Positions 15,472 to 24,305 are shown, numbered from the stretch's first letter. The stretch: DNA of 34,519 bases from Actinomycetales bacterium UBA1416 (GCA_002304945.1 DBPQ01000135.1:2521-37039), one strand, 5' to 3'. Numbers and translations are program-made. The notes: generated by a model not told the origin, from the letters alone.

Positions 15472-16201
15472 CCTCACGGGCCCCGACGCACTCGCCCGCA
15501 TGGACGTCCTGGCGGAAGCCTGGCGGGAGACCTCGGACGGGCGGGGGACCTTCCTCGCGTGCTACCGGCTGATGACCGGCTCCATGATCAGCGCCGTGGT
15601 GGAGCGCGACTTCGACGATCCCGCGTGGGTGGACCTGCTCCTCGTCCGCTTCGCCGAGTACTACTTCGACGCGCTGGCCGCCTACGAGCACGACCCCTCG
15701 GCCGCACCGGCGGCGTGGCAGCTGGCCCACGACTCCTGCCGCGAACGCCGGTGGGAGCTGCAGCGGCTGCTCCTCGGGATCAACGCCCACATCAACGTGG
15801 ACCTCCCCCTGACCGTGGAGGAACTGCTCGCCCCGGAGTGGGAGGGGCTCTCCGCAGCGCAGCGGGAGGGGCGGCGCCGCGATTACCTCGCCGTCAACGG
15901 CATCATCGCGGCCACCGTCGACGCGGTGCAGGACACCGTGCTCGAACCGGCCGTGCCGATCCTCGCCCTCGCCGACGTGCTCCTCGGGCCGGCCGAGGAG
16001 TTCCTGATGTCCCGCATGCTCGAGCAGTGGCGCGAGAGCGCGTGGGAGAACGCGGTCGCGCTGGTGGAGGCACCCGACGCAGCCACCCGTGGCGCCGTCG
16101 TCGCCCGCATGGAGGCTGACGCGCTCGCCATCGCGCGGGCTATCCTGTTCACCGACGGCGCCGCGTCCGTCCTCGACCTGTTCCGCCGGGAGTACCAGTG
16201 A
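15461..16201 (+). CDS. DUF5995-type protein
   Basis: A soluble, mostly helical protein of 246 residues with no signal peptide. The motif GINAHINVDLPL near residue 107, together with the spacing of Trp- and Arg-rich helices, matches my memory of the DUF5995 family; function unknown. The conserved histidines and acidic residues hint at a metal site, which is inference. ATG 15461 has a strong GGAGGAG upstream (15449-15455). Its stop overlaps the amylase GTG (GTGA), so the two are translationally coupled, which suggests a shared condition but not a shared reaction. Confidence 0.7.
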   Translation: MEHDLTGPDALARMDVLAEAWRETSDGRGTFLACYRLMTGSMISAVVERDFDDPAWVDLLLVRFAEYYFDALAAYEHDPSAAPAAWQLAHDSCRERRWELQRLLLGINAHINVDLPLTVEELLAPEWEGLSAAQREGRRRDYLAVNGIIAATVDAVQDTVLEPAVPILALADVLLGPAEEFLMSRMLEQWRESAWENAVALVEAPDAATRGAVVARMEADALAIARAILFTDGAASVLDLFRREYQ

Positions 16202-17628
16202 ACCGATTCTTCGCACCCCTCGCCGCGGTGGCCCTCGCCCTCGGCGGCCTGGCTGCCTGCTCGGACGCGGAGGAGCCGCGCTCCGACGTGGGCGTCCAGC
16301 TGTTCATGTTCCCCTGGACCTCCATCGCGGAGCAGTGCGAGTCCACCCTCGGCCCGGCGGGCTACGGCTGGGTGCTGACCTCGCCGCCCCAGGAGCACAT
16401 CACCGGGGACGAGTGGTGGATCCACTACCAGCCCGTCTCCCACCAGGTGGAGTCCCGCCTCGGCACCCGGGAGGAGTTCGCCGCCATGGTGGACGCCTGC
16501 CACGAGGCCGGCGTGGACGTGATCGCCGACGCCGTCGTCAACCACATGGCCGGCGTCGAGTCCGGCACCGGCTGGGCGGGTACCGAGTTCACCCACTACG
16601 AGTACCCCGGCCTGTTCACCGAGGCCGACTTCCACCGGTGCACCGAGTCCGCCTCGGGCGACATCGAGGACTACGGGGACGCCGCCGAGGTGCAGAACTG
16701 CGAGCTCGTCAACCTCGCCGATCTCGACACCGCCTCCGAGGGCGTCCGCGCGACGCTGCGCGCCTACCTCGAGGACCTGCGCAGCCTCGGTGTGGACGGC
16801 TTCCGGATCGACGCCGCGAAGCACATGTCCCCGGAGGACGTGGCCGCGATCGTCTCCGAACTCCCGGAGGACACGTGGGTGGTCCAGGAGGTCATCCGCG
16901 CCAGCGGCGAGCCGATCACGCCGGAGCAGTACCTCGACAGCGGCGCGGTGTTCGAGTTCACGTGGGGCCGGGACATCCGCGGCATCGTGGGCGGCTCCTC
17001 GTGGTCCGTGTTCGCGGACATGGGGTGGAACAGCCAGTACGCGCCCAGCGAGTTCGCCGTCCCGTTCGTCACCAACCACGACACCGAGCGCAACGGCACC
17101 ACGATGACCTACCGCGACGGCGCGGAGTACCAGCTCGCCACGGTGCTGACGATCCTCTCCGGCTACGGCTCCCCGATGGTCTACTCCGGGTACGCCTTCT
17201 CGGGGCGGGACCAGGGGCCGGCCCTGGACTCGGACGGAACGGTGTCCGATGCCACGTGCGTCGAGGGGTGGGAGCCGGCGGCCGACGGTGAGTTCGTGTG
17301 CGCCCATGCCTGGCCGCTGGTGAACGCGGCCGTCCGCTTCGCCGCGGTGGCGGGGGAGCGGGCGGGCGACGTCAGCTCGTCGCAGGACGACGTCCTCACC
17401 ATCGCTCCCCATGACGAGTCCGAGCGCACCCTCGCGTTCGCCGCCGTCAACCGGGGCGAGGAGTCCGCCGCCGGCACCTGGCAGACCGAACTCGAGCCCG
17501 GGTCGTACTGCGACCTGGCCGCCGGGCCGGACTGCGCGGCCACCGTCGAGGTCGCCGACGACGGCAGTGCCGACCTCGAGGTGCCGCCCCTGGGCGCCGT
17601 GATCCTGACCGTCGCGGACCGGCCCTAA
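16198..17628 (+). CDS. Lipoprotein alpha-amylase, glycoside hydrolase family 13
   Basis: A 476-residue exported GH13 enzyme that cleaves internal alpha-1,4 bonds of starch or maltodextrin at the cell surface. The signal peptide ends in lipobox LAAC with lipidated Cys21. GH13 region I is DAVVNH (111-116), region II GFRIDAAKH with nucleophile Asp205, region III VVQEVI with acid/base Glu231, region IV VTNHD with Asp295. A small beta-domain closes the chain; no starch-binding module is seen. It is coupled to the DUF5995 gene and overlaps the convergent alpha-glucosidase by 4 bases (17625-17628). It supplies oligosaccharides for the nearby importer. Confidence 0.92.
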   Translation: MNRFFAPLAAVALALGGLAACSDAEEPRSDVGVQLFMFPWTSIAEQCESTLGPAGYGWVLTSPPQEHITGDEWWIHYQPVSHQVESRLGTREEFAAMVDACHEAGVDVIADAVVNHMAGVESGTGWAGTEFTHYEYPGLFTEADFHRCTESASGDIEDYGDAAEVQNCELVNLADLDTASEGVRATLRAYLEDLRSLGVDGFRIDAAKHMSPEDVAAIVSELPEDTWVVQEVIRASGEPITPEQYLDSGAVFEFTWGRDIRGIVGGSSWSVFADMGWNSQYAPSEFAVPFVTNHDTERNGTTMTYRDGAEYQLATVLTILSGYGSPMVYSGYAFSGRDQGPALDSDGTVSDATCVEGWEPAADGEFVCAHAWPLVNAAVRFAAVAGERAGDVSSSQDDVLTIAPHDESERTLAFAAVNRGEESAAGTWQTELEPGSYCDLAAGPDCAATVEVADDGSADLEVPPLGAVILTVADRP

Positions 17629-19286
17629 CGCACCAGCCACACGGTGGTGTCCGGCGGCACGACGTCGGTCACCGCGCCGCTCGCCAGGGCGACGCGCCAC
17701 CCCGCGGGGAGCGGGACCTCCGCCTGCATCGTGGTCACGACCAGCATGTCCGCGCGGCCCGGGCCGGCCGAGCGGAAGGCCAGCACGTCGTCGCCGCACA
17801 GGTCCTCGTCCCAGGTGAGGCTGGCGCTGCCCAGGTCCCACTCGCGCCGGAGGCGCAGGGCCTCGCGGTAGAGCGAGAGGGTGGAGGCAGGGTCGTCCCG
17901 CTGCGCGTCGACGGCGAGGCGCGCCCACTCGGGCGGCTGTGGCAGCCACGCGGCGCCGTCGGGGGAGAATCCGAACCCCGGTGAGTGGGCCTCCCACGGC
18001 AGGGGGACGCGGCAGCCGTCGCGGCCGAGGAACTCCCCGCCCGTGTGGAAGAAGGCCGGGTCCTGCCGGGCATCGGCCGGGATGGTGGTGTGCTCGGGCA
18101 GGCCGAGCTCCTCGCCCTGGTAGAGGTAGGCGGAACCGGCCAGGGCCAGCATGAGGAGCGAGGCGGCGCGGGCCCTCCGGAGGCCCAGGGCGGCGTCCGG
18201 CTGCGGGTCGGCCGGCCCTATCCCGCCGTCCACCTTCCCGGTGAACGGCAACCCGTAGCGGCTCGCGTGGCGGACGACGTCGTGGTTCGAGAGCACCCAG
18301 GTGGTGGGCGCCCCGACGGCGTCGTTCGCCCGGTAGGACGCCTCGATCACGGACCGGAGCGCCGCGGCGTCCCAGGGGCTGGCGAGGAACTCGAAGTTGA
18401 AGGCCTGGTGCATCTCGTCGGGCCTGACGTAGCGGGCGAGGCGCTCCGGCGGGTCGATCCACGCCTCGGCGACGAGCACGCGCTCACCGTCGTACTCGGC
18501 GAGCACGCGGTGCCAGTCGCGGTAGACCTGATGGACGCCCTCCTGGTCGAACATGGGGGCCGGCTCGCCGCTGCCCTCGGCCATGTGGTAGCGGCCGTGC
18601 CAGTCCGGCAGTCCGACGCGCTTGACGAGGCCGTGCGCCACGTCCACGCGGAAGCCGTCCACGCCGCGGTCCAGCCAGAACCGGAGGACGGAGCGGAACT
18701 CCTCCCAGACCTCCGGGTTCTCCCAGTTCAGGTCCGGCTGGGTGACGTCGAAGATGTGCAGGTACCAGCTCCGGTCGTCCTCCCACGGCGACCCGGCGGC
18801 GTCGGCACGGTCGCACACGCGCTGCCAGGCGGGCCCCCCGAAGATGGACGGCCAGTTGTTCGGCGGCTCCGCCCCCTCACGGAAGACGTAGCGGTCCCGT
18901 TCGGGGGAGCCGGGGCCGGCCGCCAGGGCCGCGCGGAACCAGGCGTGCTGGTCCGAGGTGTGGTTGGGCACCAGGTCGACGATCACGCGCAGGCCGAGCG
19001 CGTGGGCGCGCGCGATGAGGGCGTCGGCGTCCGCGAGGGTGCCGAAGAGGGGGTCGATGTCCCGGTAGTCCGCGACGTCGTAGCCGCCGTCGTTCTGCGG
19101 GGAGACGTAGAAGGGGGAGAGCCAGACGGCGTCGACGCCGAGCTCGGCGAGGTGGGGCAGGCGGGCGGTGATGCCGGCGAGGTCACCGACCGGGCCGCCG
19201 GAGGACGCGAAGGAGCGGGGGTAGACCTGGTGGATGACGGCTGTGCGCCACCATTCGGGTCCGGGGGACGGGACGTGGAGGCTCAT
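17625..19286 (-). CDS. Alpha-glucosidase, glycoside hydrolase family 13 (oligo-1,6-/maltodextrin glucosidase type)
   Basis: A cytoplasmic exo-acting GH13 enzyme of 553 residues that releases glucose from short alpha-glucans. It opens with WWRTAVIHQVYPRSF, the usual start of GH13 alpha-glucosidases. Region I is DLVPNH (104-109), region II GFRVDVAHG with nucleophile Asp215, region III VAEAW with Glu274, region IV SNHD with Asp336. No signal peptide. Whether it prefers alpha-1,4 or alpha-1,6 bonds cannot be settled by eye. ATG 19286 overlaps the LacI-gene stop (ATGA), so it is the second gene of a regulator-enzyme operon. Confidence 0.93.
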   Translation of the reverse strand: MSLHVPSPGPEWWRTAVIHQVYPRSFASSGGPVGDLAGITARLPHLAELGVDAVWLSPFYVSPQNDGGYDVADYRDIDPLFGTLADADALIARAHALGLRVIVDLVPNHTSDQHAWFRAALAAGPGSPERDRYVFREGAEPPNNWPSIFGGPAWQRVCDRADAAGSPWEDDRSWYLHIFDVTQPDLNWENPEVWEEFRSVLRFWLDRGVDGFRVDVAHGLVKRVGLPDWHGRYHMAEGSGEPAPMFDQEGVHQVYRDWHRVLAEYDGERVLVAEAWIDPPERLARYVRPDEMHQAFNFEFLASPWDAAALRSVIEASYRANDAVGAPTTWVLSNHDVVRHASRYGLPFTGKVDGGIGPADPQPDAALGLRRARAASLLMLALAGSAYLYQGEELGLPEHTTIPADARQDPAFFHTGGEFLGRDGCRVPLPWEAHSPGFGFSPDGAAWLPQPPEWARLAVDAQRDDPASTLSLYREALRLRREWDLGSASLTWDEDLCGDDVLAFRSAGPGRADMLVVTTMQAEVPLPAGWRVALASGAVTDVVPPDTTVWLVR

Positions 19287-20302
19287 GCCCGCTCTCCCGG
19301 GGCTGGTCCGGTGGAGCCTCGGACGATGAGTTCGGGGAGGAAGAGGATCTCGGTGCGGGGAGCCGGGCCCCCCTCGATCATGGAGACGAGGGTCGTCACG
19401 GCGGATCGGCACATGGGTTCCACCGGCTGGCGCATGGTCGTGAGCGGCGGGTCGGTGAAGGCGATGAGGGGGGAGTCGTCGAAGCCCACCACGGAGACGT
19501 CGTCGGGCGCCTGGAGGCCGCGGGAGCGGACGAGCTGGATGGCGCCGAGAGCCATGAGGTCCGAACCGCACACGATGGCCGTGCACCCCTGGTCGAGGAG
19601 CATGCCGGCGGCGGCGCGGCCACCCTCGAGGGTGAACAGCGTGTTGACCACCGGTGGGTCCGCCTGCTCCAGCTGGCGGCGCATCGAGTCACGGAAGCCG
19701 CGCATCTTCCCCTGGGTGGGGATGTACCGTTCCTGGCCGGTGGCGAGCCCGATCCGGGTGTGGCCCAGGGAGTGGAGGTGACGCACCGCGATGTCCATGG
19801 ACCGGCGCTCGTCGATCGAGAAGGCGGGTGCGGGGATCCGGGGATTCGTGCCGTTCATCACCACGAAGGGGATGTCCATCGCGAGGAGACGGTCGTACCA
19901 GGCCGTGTCGGCCCGCGAGTCCGCGTGCAGTCCCGAGACGAAGATGATGCCGTCGACGTGCCGCTCGACCATCGCGTCGATGTACTGCTCCTCGGTCGCC
20001 CCGCCGGGCGCCTGGGTGCCCAGCAGCGGGGTGTAGCCGGCCTCCGCGAGATGGGTCTCGATGTGCTGGGCGAACGCGGGGAACACCGGGTTGGTGAGCT
20101 CGGGCACCACCAGCCCGACGAGTCCGGCCGCCTTGGTCCGCAGCTTGTCGGGCCGCTCGTACCCGAGGAGGTCGAGCGCCGCGAGCACGGCCCGGCGTGT
20201 CTCCTCGGCCACACCCGGCTTGCCGTTGAGGACCCGGGACACGGTCGCGGTGGAGACGCCGGCCTGCTCTGCGACGTCGGTGAGGCGGGTTCGCAGCGCC
20301 AT
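19283..20302 (-). CDS. LacI-family transcriptional regulator of maltodextrin use (MalR-like)
   Basis: A 339-residue repressor. The N-terminal helix-turn-helix reads LTDVAEQAGVSTATVSRVLNGKPGV (about 6-30), including the hinge start, followed by a periplasmic-binding-like effector domain with GLVVPELTNPVFP and VVGFDDSPL. GGGGAGG lies 6 bases before ATG 20302. It is transcribed with the alpha-glucosidase and divergently from malEFG. The likely effector is maltose or a maltodextrin, and the likely target is the palindrome at 20370-20377. Effector and target are inferred from context. Confidence 0.9.
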   Translation of the reverse strand: MALRTRLTDVAEQAGVSTATVSRVLNGKPGVAEETRRAVLAALDLLGYERPDKLRTKAAGLVGLVVPELTNPVFPAFAQHIETHLAEAGYTPLLGTQAPGGATEEQYIDAMVERHVDGIIFVSGLHADSRADTAWYDRLLAMDIPFVVMNGTNPRIPAPAFSIDERRSMDIAVRHLHSLGHTRIGLATGQERYIPTQGKMRGFRDSMRRQLEQADPPVVNTLFTLEGGRAAAGMLLDQGCTAIVCGSDLMALGAIQLVRSRGLQAPDDVSVVGFDDSPLIAFTDPPLTTMRQPVEPMCRSAVTTLVSMIEGGPAPRTEILFLPELIVRGSTGPAPGERA

Positions 20303-20369
20303 CGCGTGCCTCCCCTTCTACCCGTGGAGGGTGGTTGCCAGATTGTTATCTGAAATTTACAGCAAGCTA

Positions 20370-20398
20370 TTGCGCAAGCGCCAGACGTTCCGTAGTGT
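20370..20398 (+). promoter_or_regulatory. malE promoter with overlapping LacI-type operator
   Basis: TTGCGCAA (20370-20377) is a perfect 8-base palindrome with the central CpG typical of LacI-family operators. Its first six bases (TTGCGC) serve as a -35, spaced 17 bases from -10 TAGTGT (20393-20398). A repressor bound there would block RNA polymerase. A second -10-like TACAAT (20428-20433) lies closer to malE but lacks a -35. The AT-rich stretch 20340-20360 probably holds the divergent promoter of the regulator, which I could not define. Confidence 0.5.
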
Positions 20399-20405
20399 GT
20401 CTCGC

Positions 20406-20468
20406 ATGCCGGAGTCCTCCAAAGCGGTACAATCGGCTTTCCGTCACCCTACGAAGGAGAAACACTGA
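20406..20468 (+). CDS. Candidate 20-codon upstream ORF overlapping malE (TGATG)
   Basis: ATG 20406 lies 7 bases after the predicted -10 TAGTGT, so it would be the first codon of a leaderless mRNA. The ORF encodes MPESSKAVQSAFRHPTKEKH and ends with TGA 20466-20468, which shares its A with the malE ATG. This TGATG arrangement permits termination-reinitiation, and the malE Shine-Dalgarno AAGGAG (20454-20459) lies inside the ORF. No run of one amino acid suggests attenuation. It may be a chance ORF. Confidence 0.35.
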   Translation: MPESSKAVQSAFRHPTKEKH

Positions 20469-21703
20469 TGCGACGGAGCATCCTGCTCGCCACCACGGCC
20501 GGGCTCGCCCTCACGCTTGCGGCGTGCGGCGGCGACGCCACGACCGACGAGACCACCTCGGCTGCGCCCGAGGAGACCGGCACCTCGGCTCCCGCCGCTG
20601 CCGGCACCCTGACCGTGTGGGTCGACGAGACCCGCATCGACGCGTTCAACAACCTATCCGAGGAGTTCGTCGCGGAGACGGGCGTGTCCCTGGACGTCGT
20701 CCAGAAGCCGTCCGGTGACATCCGCCCCGACTTCGTGGCCCAGGCCCCGACCGGTGAGGGCCCCGACCTCATCGTCGGCGCCCACGACTGGGTCGGCGAG
20801 TTCGTCGCCAACGGCGTCGTGCAGCCGGTCGAGCTCGGCGACAAGATGGGCGACTTCACCGAGGCCGCCGTGAACGGCTTCATGTACGACGGCCAGCTCT
20901 ACGGCGTGCCGTACTCGATCGAGAACATCGCGCTGGTGCGCAACAACGCGCTCGCCACCGAGACCCCCGCCACCTTCGACGAGCTCATCGCCGCGAAGCC
21001 TGCCGAGGCCGAGTACCCGATCCTCATCCAGCAGGGTGACGCGGGCGACGCCTACCACCTCTACCCGATCCAGACCTCGTTCGGTGCGCCCGTGTTCAAC
21101 ACGGACGACACCGGTTCCTACACCTCTGAGATCGGCATGGGCGGCGACGCCGGTGCGGCCTTCGCGAACTACCTCGTGACCATGGCCGATGCAGGCGCCG
21201 TGAACGCCTCCATCGGTGGCGACCAGGCCAAGCAGGCCTTCCTCGACGGCAAGAGCCCCTACATCGTCACCGGCCCGTGGTGGACCGGCGACTTCGTGGA
21301 CGCCGGCCTCGACATCTCCGTGCTGCCGGTGCCGTCCGCCGGTGGCGAGCCCTCCGCCCCGTTCGTCGGTGTGCAGGGCATCTACCTCTCCTCGCAGTCC
21401 GAGAACGCGCTGCTCGCCAACCAGTTCCTCGATTGGGTCGCCACCCCTGACGTCCAGTTCAAGCTGTACGAGTTCGCGGGCCGCACCCCGGCGATGACCG
21501 AGGCCGCGGACCAGGTCGACGACGAGATCCTCGCCGGCTTCGGCGAGGCGGGCGCCCAGGGCCTCCCGATGCCCGCCATCCCCGAGATGGGCTCGGTCTG
21601 GAGCTTCTGGGGCCAGACCCAGATCAACATCATCAACGGTGACGTGGACGACCCCGCTGCGGCGTGGAACACCATGATCGAGAACATCGAGGCCGCGTTC
21701 TAG
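20468..21703 (+). CDS. malE: Maltose/maltodextrin ABC transporter substrate-binding lipoprotein
   Basis: An extracytoplasmic solute-binding protein of 411 residues. The signal peptide ends in lipobox LAAC (Cys20), followed by a Thr/Ser/Ala/Glu linker to about residue 42. The mature fold opens TLTVWVDETRIDAF, as in MalE-type proteins of the COG2182 group, and includes YGVPYSIENIALVRN, GPWWTGDF and FVGVQGIYLSS. It delivers alpha-glucosides to MalFG. AAGGAG lies 8 bases before ATG 20468. It is first in the malEFG operon and followed by a strong hairpin that probably raises its dose relative to the permeases. Ligand is inferred from neighbours. Confidence 0.92.
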   Translation: MRRSILLATTAGLALTLAACGGDATTDETTSAAPEETGTSAPAAAGTLTVWVDETRIDAFNNLSEEFVAETGVSLDVVQKPSGDIRPDFVAQAPTGEGPDLIVGAHDWVGEFVANGVVQPVELGDKMGDFTEAAVNGFMYDGQLYGVPYSIENIALVRNNALATETPATFDELIAAKPAEAEYPILIQQGDAGDAYHLYPIQTSFGAPVFNTDDTGSYTSEIGMGGDAGAAFANYLVTMADAGAVNASIGGDQAKQAFLDGKSPYIVTGPWWTGDFVDAGLDISVLPVPSAGGEPSAPFVGVQGIYLSSQSENALLANQFLDWVATPDVQFKLYEFAGRTPAMTEAADQVDDEILAGFGEAGAQGLPMPAIPEMGSVWSFWGQTQINIINGDVDDPAAAWNTMIENIEAAF

Positions 21704-21720
21704 GACCGGACCCGATGAAC

Positions 21721-21765
21721 ACAGGGGTGGGCCGAATTGCGTGACGCGGAGCGGCCCACCCCTGT
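21721..21765 (+). terminator. Intercistronic hairpin between malE and malF
   Basis: ACAGGGGTGGGCCG (21721-21734) pairs perfectly with CGGCCCACCCCTGT (21752-21765), a 14-base-pair stem with a 17-base loop, followed by TCTTC. It begins 18 bases after the malE stop and ends 37 bases before malF. It probably acts as a partial terminator or a 3' stabiliser so that malE mRNA exceeds malFG mRNA, as known for other binding-protein operons. Confidence 0.75.
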
Positions 21766-21802
21766 TCTTCGTCGCAACGACGCGAGAGTAGGGAGCAACT
21801 AC

Positions 21803-23386
21803 ATGTCGGTGACCACAGAAGCACCGAAACGGGTCGAGGAGCCGCGCCTGTCACACGCGCGCGACATCTCCCGTCCCGGATTCATCGTCAAACTCATCCT
21901 GATGGCGCTCATCAACGCCCTCGGCCTCTACGGAATCCTGGCGGCCTGGGCGCAGGACTCGATGGGGGTGGTGGCCTTCCTGGTCGTCGCTCTCATCGCG
22001 GCCAACTGGGTGTACTTCTCAAAGCGGGCGGTGCCCGCCAAGTACCTGTACCCCGGCCTGGTGTTCCTGGCGGTCTACCAGCTGTACGTGATGGGCAACA
22101 CGGCGTTCGTCGCCTTCACCAACTACGGGGACGGCCACAACTCGACCAAGGCCGCGGCGATCGAGCAGATCCTCAAGACCTCGGACCGCCGGATCGACGG
22201 GTCCTCCACGTACCCCGTGGCCGTGGTCGGCCAGGGCGCCGACCTCGGCTTCGCTGTCGTGCGCGACGGCGAGGTCCAGCTCGGCACGATGGACGAGCCG
22301 CTCGCCCCGGTGGCCGGTGAGGTCGACGGCGACCGCGTGGCCGCCGTCGAGGGCTGGGAGATCCTCAGCATCGCCGAGATCCAGCAGCAGCAGAACGAGG
22401 TCCTCGGCCTGCGCGTCTCCCTGAGTGAGGAACCGGCCGACGGCTGGCTGCGGACCGACAACGGCGCACTCGCCTACGTGGCCCGTTCGACCCTCAGCTA
22501 TGACGAGGCCGCGGACACGTTCACGAACGACGAGGGGAAGGTCTTCAGCGCCGACCCCGATCGGGGCCTCTTCGCCGCGGAGGACGGCGAGGAACTCGTC
22601 CCCGGCTGGCGCGTGCTGGTCGGCTTCGAGAACTTCGCGAAGATGTTCACGGACTCGCGGCTCTCCGGCCCGTTCTTCCAGATCCTCGTGTGGACGTTCG
22701 CGTTCGCCATACTGTCGGTGGCCACGACGTTCGCGCTCGGGCTCTTCATGGCGGTGATCTTCAACGATCCCCTCGTGAAGGGGCGCCGGTTCTACCGGGC
22801 GATGTTCATCCTGCCCTACGCGTTCCCGGGCTTCCTCGCCGCGCTGGTGTGGAAGGGCATGCTGAACAAGGAGTTCGGCATCATCAACGAGACCCTGCTC
22901 GGCGGGGCGGACATCAACTGGCTCGGCGACGGGAACCTCGCGAAGCTCGCGATCCTCGGGGTGAACCTGTGGCTCGGCTTCCCGTACATGTTCCTCATCA
23001 CCACGGGGGCGCTCCAATCGATCCCGGGTGAGTTGCACGAGGCGGGCGTGATGGACGGAGCGGGGCCCTGGCGCCGGTTCCGCTCAATCACCTTCCCGCT
23101 GCTGCTCGTCTCGGTGGCACCGCTGCTGATCGCGAGCTTCGCGTTCAACTTCAACAACTTCTCGCTCATCTACATGCTGACCGGCGGCGGCCCCAACTTC
23201 CCGGGTGCCCCGGTGGTCATCGGTGAGACGGACATCCTCATCTCGATGGTCTACGCCGTGGCCTTCGAATCCGGCGTGAAGCAGTACGGCCTCGCCAGCG
23301 CGTTGTCGATCCTCATCTTCGTGATGGTGGGCGTCATCTCCTGGCTCGGCTTCCGCCAGACCCGAAAGCTGGAGGAGATCCTCTGA
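21803..23386 (+). CDS. malF: Maltodextrin ABC transporter permease MalF
   Basis: One of two membrane subunits of the importer, 527 residues. It is long because a periplasmic loop of about 170 residues (near 115-285) sits between the third and fourth helices, as in the MalF P2 domain that contacts the binding protein. The permease core follows, with the EAA loop LHEAGVMDGAGPWRRF near residue 410, which docks onto the ATPase. ATG 21803 has GGGAG at 21791-21795; the frame upstream runs through the hairpin and is not used. The stop shares a base with the malG ATG (TGATG). Confidence 0.93.
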   Translation: MSVTTEAPKRVEEPRLSHARDISRPGFIVKLILMALINALGLYGILAAWAQDSMGVVAFLVVALIAANWVYFSKRAVPAKYLYPGLVFLAVYQLYVMGNTAFVAFTNYGDGHNSTKAAAIEQILKTSDRRIDGSSTYPVAVVGQGADLGFAVVRDGEVQLGTMDEPLAPVAGEVDGDRVAAVEGWEILSIAEIQQQQNEVLGLRVSLSEEPADGWLRTDNGALAYVARSTLSYDEAADTFTNDEGKVFSADPDRGLFAAEDGEELVPGWRVLVGFENFAKMFTDSRLSGPFFQILVWTFAFAILSVATTFALGLFMAVIFNDPLVKGRRFYRAMFILPYAFPGFLAALVWKGMLNKEFGIINETLLGGADINWLGDGNLAKLAILGVNLWLGFPYMFLITTGALQSIPGELHEAGVMDGAGPWRRFRSITFPLLLVSVAPLLIASFAFNFNNFSLIYMLTGGGPNFPGAPVVIGETDILISMVYAVAFESGVKQYGLASALSILIFVMVGVISWLGFRQTRKLEEIL

Positions 23387-24294
23387 TGGCCACGAAGACA
23401 CCCAAGGTCCAGGCACCTGTCCTCGAGGGCGCGAACGATGTGCGTCTGAAGGGCGGCCGGTGGTGGGGGAAGGTCGGCTGGAAGCACGTGCTGGCCGTCT
23501 TCATCATCGCCTACGCGATCTTCCCGCTGCTGTACGTCCTGTCCGCGTCCCTCAGCCCCGGGGGCACCCTGACGGGTTCCGCCCGGCTGTTCAGTGAGAT
23601 CTCGCTCGTCAACTACAGCGAACTCATGGACGGGCGCTTCCCGAAGTGGATGCTCAACTCCCTCGTCGTCTCGAGCGCGTCGGCCATCGGGACCGTGGTG
23701 ATGGGTGCTGCGGCCGCCTACGCCTTCTCCCGGTTCCGGTTCTCCGGCCGGCGGGGCGGGCTGACGGCACTGCTGATCATCCAGATGTTCCCGCAGATGC
23801 TCGCGTTCGTCGCGATCTTCCTGCTGCTGCTCACCCTGGGGGACGTGTTCCCGCAGCTCGGCATCGGGAGCCACCTGGCGTTGATCGCCGTCTATCTCGG
23901 CGGTGCGCTCGGAGCCAACACGTTCTTGATGTACGGCTTCTTCAACACAATCCCGCGGGACCTCGACGAGGCCGCGAAGATCGACGGCGCCACCCACGCC
24001 CAGATCTTCTGGGGCATGATCATGCGCCTGGTGACCCCGATCCTCGCGGTCGTCGGCCTCCTGTCCTTCGTGAGCACGTACGGCGAGTTCATCCTCGCGC
24101 GCATCGTGCTGAACCGGCCGGACACCTACACCCTCGCGGTGGGGCTGTACGTCTGGGCGTCGGACGAGCGCAACGCACCCTGGTCGCTGTTCGCGGCCGG
24201 TGCCGTCATCGCGGCGATCCCGATCATCGCGCTGTTCATCTACCTGCAGAAGTACATCGTGGCCGGCCTCACCGCTGGTTCCGTCAAGGGCTGA
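23386..24294 (+). CDS. malG: Maltodextrin ABC transporter permease MalG
   Basis: The second membrane subunit, 302 residues and about six transmembrane helices. After a polar N-terminus comes a helix with HVLAVFIIAYAIFPLLYVL, the conserved NSLVVSSASA segment, and the EAA loop LDEAAKIDGATHAQIFW near residues 189-205. The C-terminal QKYIVAGLTAGSVKG is the family's usual ending. GGAGGAG lies 9 bases upstream of ATG 23386. No ATPase gene follows; actinobacteria commonly serve several sugar importers with one MsiK-type ATPase encoded elsewhere, which is probably the case here. Confidence 0.94.
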   Translation: MATKTPKVQAPVLEGANDVRLKGGRWWGKVGWKHVLAVFIIAYAIFPLLYVLSASLSPGGTLTGSARLFSEISLVNYSELMDGRFPKWMLNSLVVSSASAIGTVVMGAAAAYAFSRFRFSGRRGGLTALLIIQMFPQMLAFVAIFLLLLTLGDVFPQLGIGSHLALIAVYLGGALGANTFLMYGFFNTIPRDLDEAAKIDGATHAQIFWGMIMRLVTPILAVVGLLSFVSTYGEFILARIVLNRPDTYTLAVGLYVWASDERNAPWSLFAAGAVIAAIPIIALFIYLQKYIVAGLTAGSVKG

Positions 24295-24305
24295 ACCCCA
24301 CACCC

